Shown here: positions 7,224 through 10,216 of the stretch, piece after piece
Numbering within the stretch: position 1 is the first letter of the stretch
Layout: each line of letters opens with the position of its first letter
Assembly (NCBI GenBank): GCA_031274075.1
Contig: JAISQQ010000270.1
Span: forward strand, 1-10,216
From: Accumulibacter sp.
Lineage (GTDB): Bacteria; Pseudomonadota; Gammaproteobacteria; Burkholderiales; Rhodocyclaceae
DNA length: 10,216 nucleotides
Direction of reading: 5' to 3'
Notes under the pieces: generated by a model
What the model was told of the DNA's origin: nothing
What the model saw: the letters and a program-made list of their open reading frames with translations, nothing else
Databases searched by the model: none
Translations under genes and position numbers: made by a program

Positions 7224-7289
7224 GGCTACCCGGCGTCGGGTAATACGACGCGCTGGGAGCGCGGGTTTGCTGGGAGCGTCGGTCTCCGA
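7224..7289 (+). repeat. 66-bp direct repeat, copy 2
   Basis: Copy of 6695-6760, starting GGCTACCCGGCGTCGGG. Its last 20 bases (7270-7289) are a diverged version of the left arm of the 6741 palindrome, and the right arm is absent: the sequence goes directly into the 186-bp unit at 7291. This is what an internal deletion of about 120 bp, or an insertion of that size in copy 1, would leave. Confidence 0.82.
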
Positions 7290-7290
7290 T

Positions 7291-7476
7291 CCGCTTGGGC
7301 ATGGGCGCAAAATCGTCGCAAAACCGTAGGGCGGGAAAGCGAAGCGCCTCCCGCCGGTCCTTCTCTCCGGCGGCGAAGCCGCCGCTTATCGAATTCAACG
7401 GCCCTTGAATCGTGCGGCGCGTTGCGCCGTGAAAAGGACTGGCGGGAGGCGCTGCGCTTTCCCGCCCTACGTGTCA
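7291..7476. repeat. 186-bp repeat unit copy B, containing a 147-bp MITE-like element
   Basis: Second copy of 6882-7067. The 147-bp core is 7325-7471, with arms 7325-7355 (CGTAGGGCGGGAAAGCG start) and 7441-7471. The left arm of this copy is an exact reverse complement of the right arm of copy A (7032-7062). Internal stems are kept: 7-bp stem with GAA loop (7368-7384), 6-bp GC stem with GTT loop (7415-7429) and ATTCAA/TTGAAT (7393-7398, 7405-7410). The least conserved part between copies is nine bases (A 6950-6958, B 7359-7367) just before the first stem. Confidence 0.88.
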
Positions 7477-7557
7477 GGGATCAGGGATCAGTTCATTTAC
7501 CGGGCGCTTCGCGCCCGCAAAAATTACTGATACCTGACATCTGATCCCCGATCCCTG
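7475..7557. repeat. Inverted repeat with 17-bp arms around a small hairpin
   Basis: CAGGGATCAGGGATCAG (7475-7491) pairs with 7541-7557 with one mismatch. In the middle is a perfect 7-bp stem with a TTC loop, CGGGCGC-TTC-GCGCCCG (7501-7517). The left arm is itself a direct repeat of CAGGGAT. It begins at the very end of repeat unit B. The run after the small hairpin is CAAAAATT, so it does not look like a terminator for + strand transcripts. Confidence 0.85.
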
Positions 7558-7575
7558 GTATCACCCGCCCCGCCA

Positions 7576-7604
7576 TTGCCCCGACCAAGCATAAATATTA
7601 AAAT
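7576..7604 (+). promoter_or_regulatory. Candidate sigma-70 promoter for manC-manB
   Basis: TTGCCC (7576-7581, four of six to the -35 consensus) is followed after 17 bases by TAAAAT (7599-7604, five of six to the -10 consensus), in the only AT-rich stretch near the start of the sugar genes. Transcription would start near 7611, about 40 bases before the manC ATG. This is a consensus match only. Confidence 0.45.
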
Positions 7605-7652
7605 TGTTCCCTTTTTCTCCCGGCTGGTCTGGCTGTGGAACGACATGACACC

Positions 7653-9143
7653 ATGAAACTGATTCCGACGATTCTGTGCGGCGGGGCGGGGTCGCGGCTT
7701 TGGCCGGTCTCGCGGGAAATGCATCCCAAGCCGTTCATTCGCCTGGCCGACGGGCAGAGTCTGTTGCAGAAAGCCTGGCTGCGCGGGGCGATGTTGCCGG
7801 ATGTCGTCGAGGTGATGACGGTGAGCAATCGCGAGCTGCTTTTCAAGACCCTGGACGATTACGGCGAGATTGCCGAATCTCGCAAGATCGCTCTCCCCAA
7901 CAGTTTCGTGCTCGAGCCTTGCGGGCGCAATACCGCGCCGGCGATCGCCGCGGCGGCGCTGACGATTGCCGGGACGCACGGACGCGAGGCCCTGATGCTG
8001 GTGCTGGCGGCCGATCATCTGATTTCCGATCAGCCGGCTTTCGCGCAGGCGGTGTCGCGCGCCGTGGCGATCGCGCGGCAGGGGAAGCTGGTGACCTTCG
8101 GCATCACGCCGGAAAGCCCGGAGACCGGCTACGGCTATATCGAGGCCGACATGGATCGTCCCATCGAGGCCGACGGGGACGTTCTCGGCTTCGCCGTGCG
8201 GCGATTCGTGGAAAAGCCGAATCTCGAAAAGGCCGAGGAGTACGTGGCCTCGGGGCGTTACCAGTGGAATTCCGGCATGTTCTGTTTTTCCGCCGGGGCG
8301 CTGCTGGAGGAAATGGAGCGCCATTGTCCGGCGATCGTGTCCGCGGTGCGCGCTTGTCTCGCGCAGTCGGCGACGGTAAAGGGCCAGGGCGTCTCGCAAG
8401 TCCTGCTCGACGCGGGCGGCTTTTCGGCGGTGGCGGACGATTCGATCGATTTCGCGCTGCTGGAAAAATCGTCCAGCGTCGCCGTGGTGCCTTGCAGCAT
8501 CGGTTGGAGCGACATCGGTTCGTGGGACGCCCTGGGCGACCTGGTCGCGCCGGATGCTTGCGGCAACCGCGTCGAAGGCGGGGAAGTGGTACTGCACGAA
8601 GTCAGCAACTGCTACATCCGTGGCGACGAGCGCATGATCGGCGCGGTCGGCGTGGACAATCTCATCGTCGTCGACACCCCGGACGCGCTGCTGGTGGCCG
8701 GGCGCGAGCGCGCCCAGGAGGTGAAGCATCTCTACGCCAGCCTCAAGGCGCGCGGGCACGAGGCGCACAAGCTGCATCGCTCGGTCAACCGCCCGTGGGG
8801 CGTCTATACGGTGCTGGAAACCGGCCCCAACTTCAAGATCAAGCGCATCGAAGTCAAGCCCGGCGCTCGCCTGAGCCTGCAAATGCACTATCACCGCAGC
8901 GAGCACTGGATCGTGGTCAGCGGCATGGCGCGGGTGGTCAACGGCGAGCACGAACTGTTGGTCAATACCAACGAGTCGACCTATATCCCCGCCGGACACA
9001 GGCATCGGCTGGAAAACCCCGGCCTGTTGCCGCTGGTGATGATCGAGGTGCAAAACGGGGCCTACCTCGGCGAGGACGACATCGTGCGCTTCGACGACAT
9101 CTATGGACGCTGTCCGGCGAAAGCGCAGGGAGAAAAAAAGTAA
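7653..9143 (+). CDS. manC: Mannose-1-phosphate guanylyltransferase / mannose-6-phosphate isomerase
   Basis: The 496-residue protein has the two domains of type II PMI-GMP enzymes (ManC, CpsB, AlgA, XanB). The N-terminal nucleotidyltransferase has GGAGSRLWP (10-18) with the signature Lys region following, [12 protein letters not shown] (from 88), [15 protein letters not shown] (185-190), WNSGMF (from 205) and [10 protein letters not shown] (from 285). The C-terminal cupin isomerase domain begins at RPWG (from 380) and has the metal-site motif [10 protein letters not shown] (410-419). It makes GDP-mannose from mannose-1-phosphate and GTP in the cytoplasm and, through the cupin, interconverts fructose-6-phosphate and mannose-6-phosphate. 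The ATG at 7653 puts the protein start where the family starts ([11 protein letters not shown]); a GTG at 7635 would add six residues, and neither has a strong ribosome binding site. Its stop overlaps manB (TAATG). The function is clear; which polysaccharide it serves is not. Confidence 0.95.
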   Translation: MKLIPTILCGGAGSRLWPVSREMHPKPFIRLADGQSLLQKAWLRGAMLPDVVEVMTVSNRELLFKTLDDYGEIAESRKIALPNSFVLEPCGRNTAPAIAAAALTIAGTHGREALMLVLAADHLISDQPAFAQAVSRAVAIARQGKLVTFGITPESPETGYGYIEADMDRPIEADGDVLGFAVRRFVEKPNLEKAEEYVASGRYQWNSGMFCFSAGALLEEMERHCPAIVSAVRACLAQSATVKGQGVSQVLLDAGGFSAVADDSIDFALLEKSSSVAVVPCSIGWSDIGSWDALGDLVAPDACGNRVEGGEVVLHEVSNCYIRGDERMIGAVGVDNLIVVDTPDALLVAGRERAQEVKHLYASLKARGHEAHKLHRSVNRPWGVYTVLETGPNFKIKRIEVKPGARLSLQMHYHRSEHWIVVSGMARVVNGEHELLVNTNESTYIPAGHRHRLENPGLLPLVMIEVQNGAYLGEDDIVRFDDIYGRCPAKAQGEKK

Positions 9144-10216
9144 TGGCCGGCGGGACGGATGCGAGCGCCGCGGCGCTGAACTCGTTGAACTGTTTCAAGG
9201 CCTACGACGTTCGCGGCAGGCTCGGCGCGGAGTTGAACGAAGACATCGCGCGGCGCATCGGCCGCGCTTTCGGCGAGCATTTGAAGCCCCGGCGCGTCGC
9301 CGTCGGCGGCGACGCGCGGCAGACCAGCGCCGCGCTCAAGCAGGCCGTGGCCGAAGGCTTGATGGACGCCGGGGTCGACGTCGTCGACCTGGGCTTGACC
9401 GGCACCGAGGAAATCTACTTCGCCGCCTTCCATCTCGACGTCGATGGCGGCATCGAGGTCACGGCCAGCCACAACCCGCTGGACTACAACGGCATGAAAT
9501 TCGTCGGCCCGGGCGCGCGGCCGATCAGCGGCGACAGCGGACTCAAGGCGATCCGGAAACTGGCGGAAGAAAACGCCTTCGCTCCGCGCGAAAAACGCGG
9601 CGTATTGACCCGGCAATCGATCCTGGACGCCTATGTCGATCATCTGCTGGGCTATGTCGCATTGCAAGACTTGCGCCCCTTGCGGCTGGTGGCCGATTCG
9701 GGCAATGGCGCGGCGGGACACGTGGTCGACGCCATCGAGCAGGCTTTCAAGGCCCGGGCCGTTCCGGTGGAATTCATCAAGCGGCGTCACCTGCCGGACC
9801 CGGCCTTCCCCGACGGAATCCCCAATCCCCTGCTGCCGGAAAATCGCGCCGCCACCGCCGACGCCGTGCGCGCGCACCACGCCGACATGGGCATCGCCTG
9901 GGACGGCGACTTCGACCGCTGCTTCCTGTTCGACGAAAGCGGCAAGTTCATCGAAGGCTACTACATCGTCGGCCTGCTCGCCGAAGCCTTCCTGCAAAAG
10001 CAGCCCGGCGCGCGAATCATCCACGACCCGCGCCTGACCTGGAACACCCTCGAGGTGGTCGGCCGCGGCGGCGGCGTGCCGGTCCAGAGCAAGACCGGCC
10101 ATGCCTTCATCAAGGAACGCATGCGCCAGGAAGACGCCCTCTACGGCGGCGAGATGAGCGCGCACCACTACTTCCGCGATTTCGCCTACTGCGACAGCGG
10201 CATGATCCCCTGGCTG
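9143..10216 (+). CDS. manB: Phosphomannomutase (CpsG/ManB type), cut by the window end
   Basis: The first 358 residues are present, with no stop before the window end. The sequence follows E. coli-type CpsG closely: FKAYDVRG near the start, [18 protein letters not shown] with the phosphate-carrying Ser109, the metal loop DGDFDR (254-259), [22 protein letters not shown], and [24 protein letters not shown] split as [13 protein letters not shown] (335 on) and [11 protein letters not shown] at the edge. These are the active-site loops 1 to 3 of the alpha-D-phosphohexomutase superfamily; the C-terminal phosphate-binding domain lies beyond the window. It converts mannose-6-phosphate to mannose-1-phosphate, the substrate of the preceding ManC. 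The ATG at 9143 overlaps the manC stop, with AGGGAGA (9127-9133) nine bases upstream, so the two are coupled. Closeness to the CpsG branch, and not the bifunctional AlgC branch, is judged by eye. Confidence 0.95.
   Translation, partial: MAGGTDASAAALNSLNCFKAYDVRGRLGAELNEDIARRIGRAFGEHLKPRRVAVGGDARQTSAALKQAVAEGLMDAGVDVVDLGLTGTEEIYFAAFHLDVDGGIEVTASHNPLDYNGMKFVGPGARPISGDSGLKAIRKLAEENAFAPREKRGVLTRQSILDAYVDHLLGYVALQDLRPLRLVADSGNGAAGHVVDAIEQAFKARAVPVEFIKRRHLPDPAFPDGIPNPLLPENRAATADAVRAHHADMGIAWDGDFDRCFLFDESGKFIEGYYIVGLLAEAFLQKQPGARIIHDPRLTWNTLEVVGRGGGVPVQSKTGHAFIKERMRQEDALYGGEMSAHHYFRDFAYCDSGMIPWL

Larger units (their letters stand above)
6632..7652. other. About 1 kb non-coding spacer made largely of repeats
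   Basis: Open frames here on both strands are explained by GC-rich inverted repeats read through; none has a start with a ribosome binding site, a recognisable domain or a codon pattern like the flanking genes. The order is: a GGGTGGC triplet (6655-6675), a 66-bp block (6695-6760) that runs into a 30-bp-arm palindrome (6741-6822), a unique stretch (6823-6881), a 186-bp unit (6882-7067), a 33-bp-arm inverted repeat (7071-7222), second copies of the 66-bp block (7224-7289) and the 186-bp unit (7291-7476), a 17-bp-arm palindrome (7475-7557), and an AT-richer stretch with a promoter candidate (7576-7604). No typical terminator with a U-run is visible after tssA. Confidence 0.8.

Noticed and set aside
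6697..7398. Minus-strand open frame through the spacer (233 codons)
   Set aside because: It reads straight through the inverted repeats; the repeated peptide (EALRFPAL twice) comes from the two repeat copies, not from a protein family.
6655..7476. Repeat cluster as a CRISPR array
   Set aside because: The repeats are long, few, unequally spaced and palindromic with no regular spacers and no cas gene nearby.
7524..9053. Minus-strand open frame opposite manC (509 codons)
   Set aside because: The plus strand carries all PMI-GMP motifs; the antisense product is His/Arg-rich without a domain.
9101..10168. Minus-strand open frame opposite manB (355 codons)
   Set aside because: Same reason: the plus strand is a near textbook CpsG-type phosphomannomutase.

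Overview
The window is high-GC proteobacterial DNA with two gene blocks, both on the + strand, separated by about 1 kb of non-coding DNA full of repeats. The codon use, the type VI secretion (T6SS) proteins and a phosphomannomutase very close to the enterobacterial CpsG type suggest a gamma- or betaproteobacterium. The genus cannot be told from the sequence.

Block 1 (2-6631) is the end of a T6SS operon. It holds the C-terminal 724 residues of TssM, then an unnamed membrane-anchored protein with a proline-rich linker and a domain that reads like AMIN, then TssE (gp25-like baseplate wedge), a TssC-family sheath large subunit, and TssA (ImpA_N domain plus a VasJ/VCA0119-like C-terminal half). 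Spacing is tight (TAATG and ATGA overlaps) except between tssE and tssC, where a 204-bp gap holds a nested inverted repeat. No tssB, hcp, vgrG, clpV, tssF, tssG, tssJ, tssK or tssL lies in the window, so those would be upstream of position 1 or elsewhere. TssM anchors the trans-envelope complex, TssE is baseplate, TssC is sheath, and TssA guides baseplate docking and tail elongation. The AMIN-like protein would most naturally sit in the inner membrane with its C-terminal domain in the periplasm.

The middle region (6632-7652) has no credible gene. It holds a GGGTGGC triplet, a pair of direct repeats (a 66-bp block and a 186-bp block, each present twice), a 30-bp-arm inverted repeat of the same family as the one inside the T6SS operon, a second inverted repeat family with 33-bp arms (7071-7222), a 17-bp-arm inverted repeat (7475-7557), and a plausible sigma-70 promoter just before the next gene.

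Block 2 (7653-10216) is a translationally coupled GDP-mannose pair: a bifunctional mannose-1-phosphate guanylyltransferase/mannose-6-phosphate isomerase (manC/cpsB type), then a phosphomannomutase (manB/cpsG type) cut by the window end. Together they turn fructose-6-phosphate into GDP-mannose for exopolysaccharide or O-antigen. Nothing in the sequence links this pair functionally to the T6SS. The repeat-rich spacer looks like a junction between two unrelated blocks.

The points most worth following up are the AMIN-like protein between tssM and tssE, the nested palindrome inside the T6SS operon, and the structured paired 147-bp elements.
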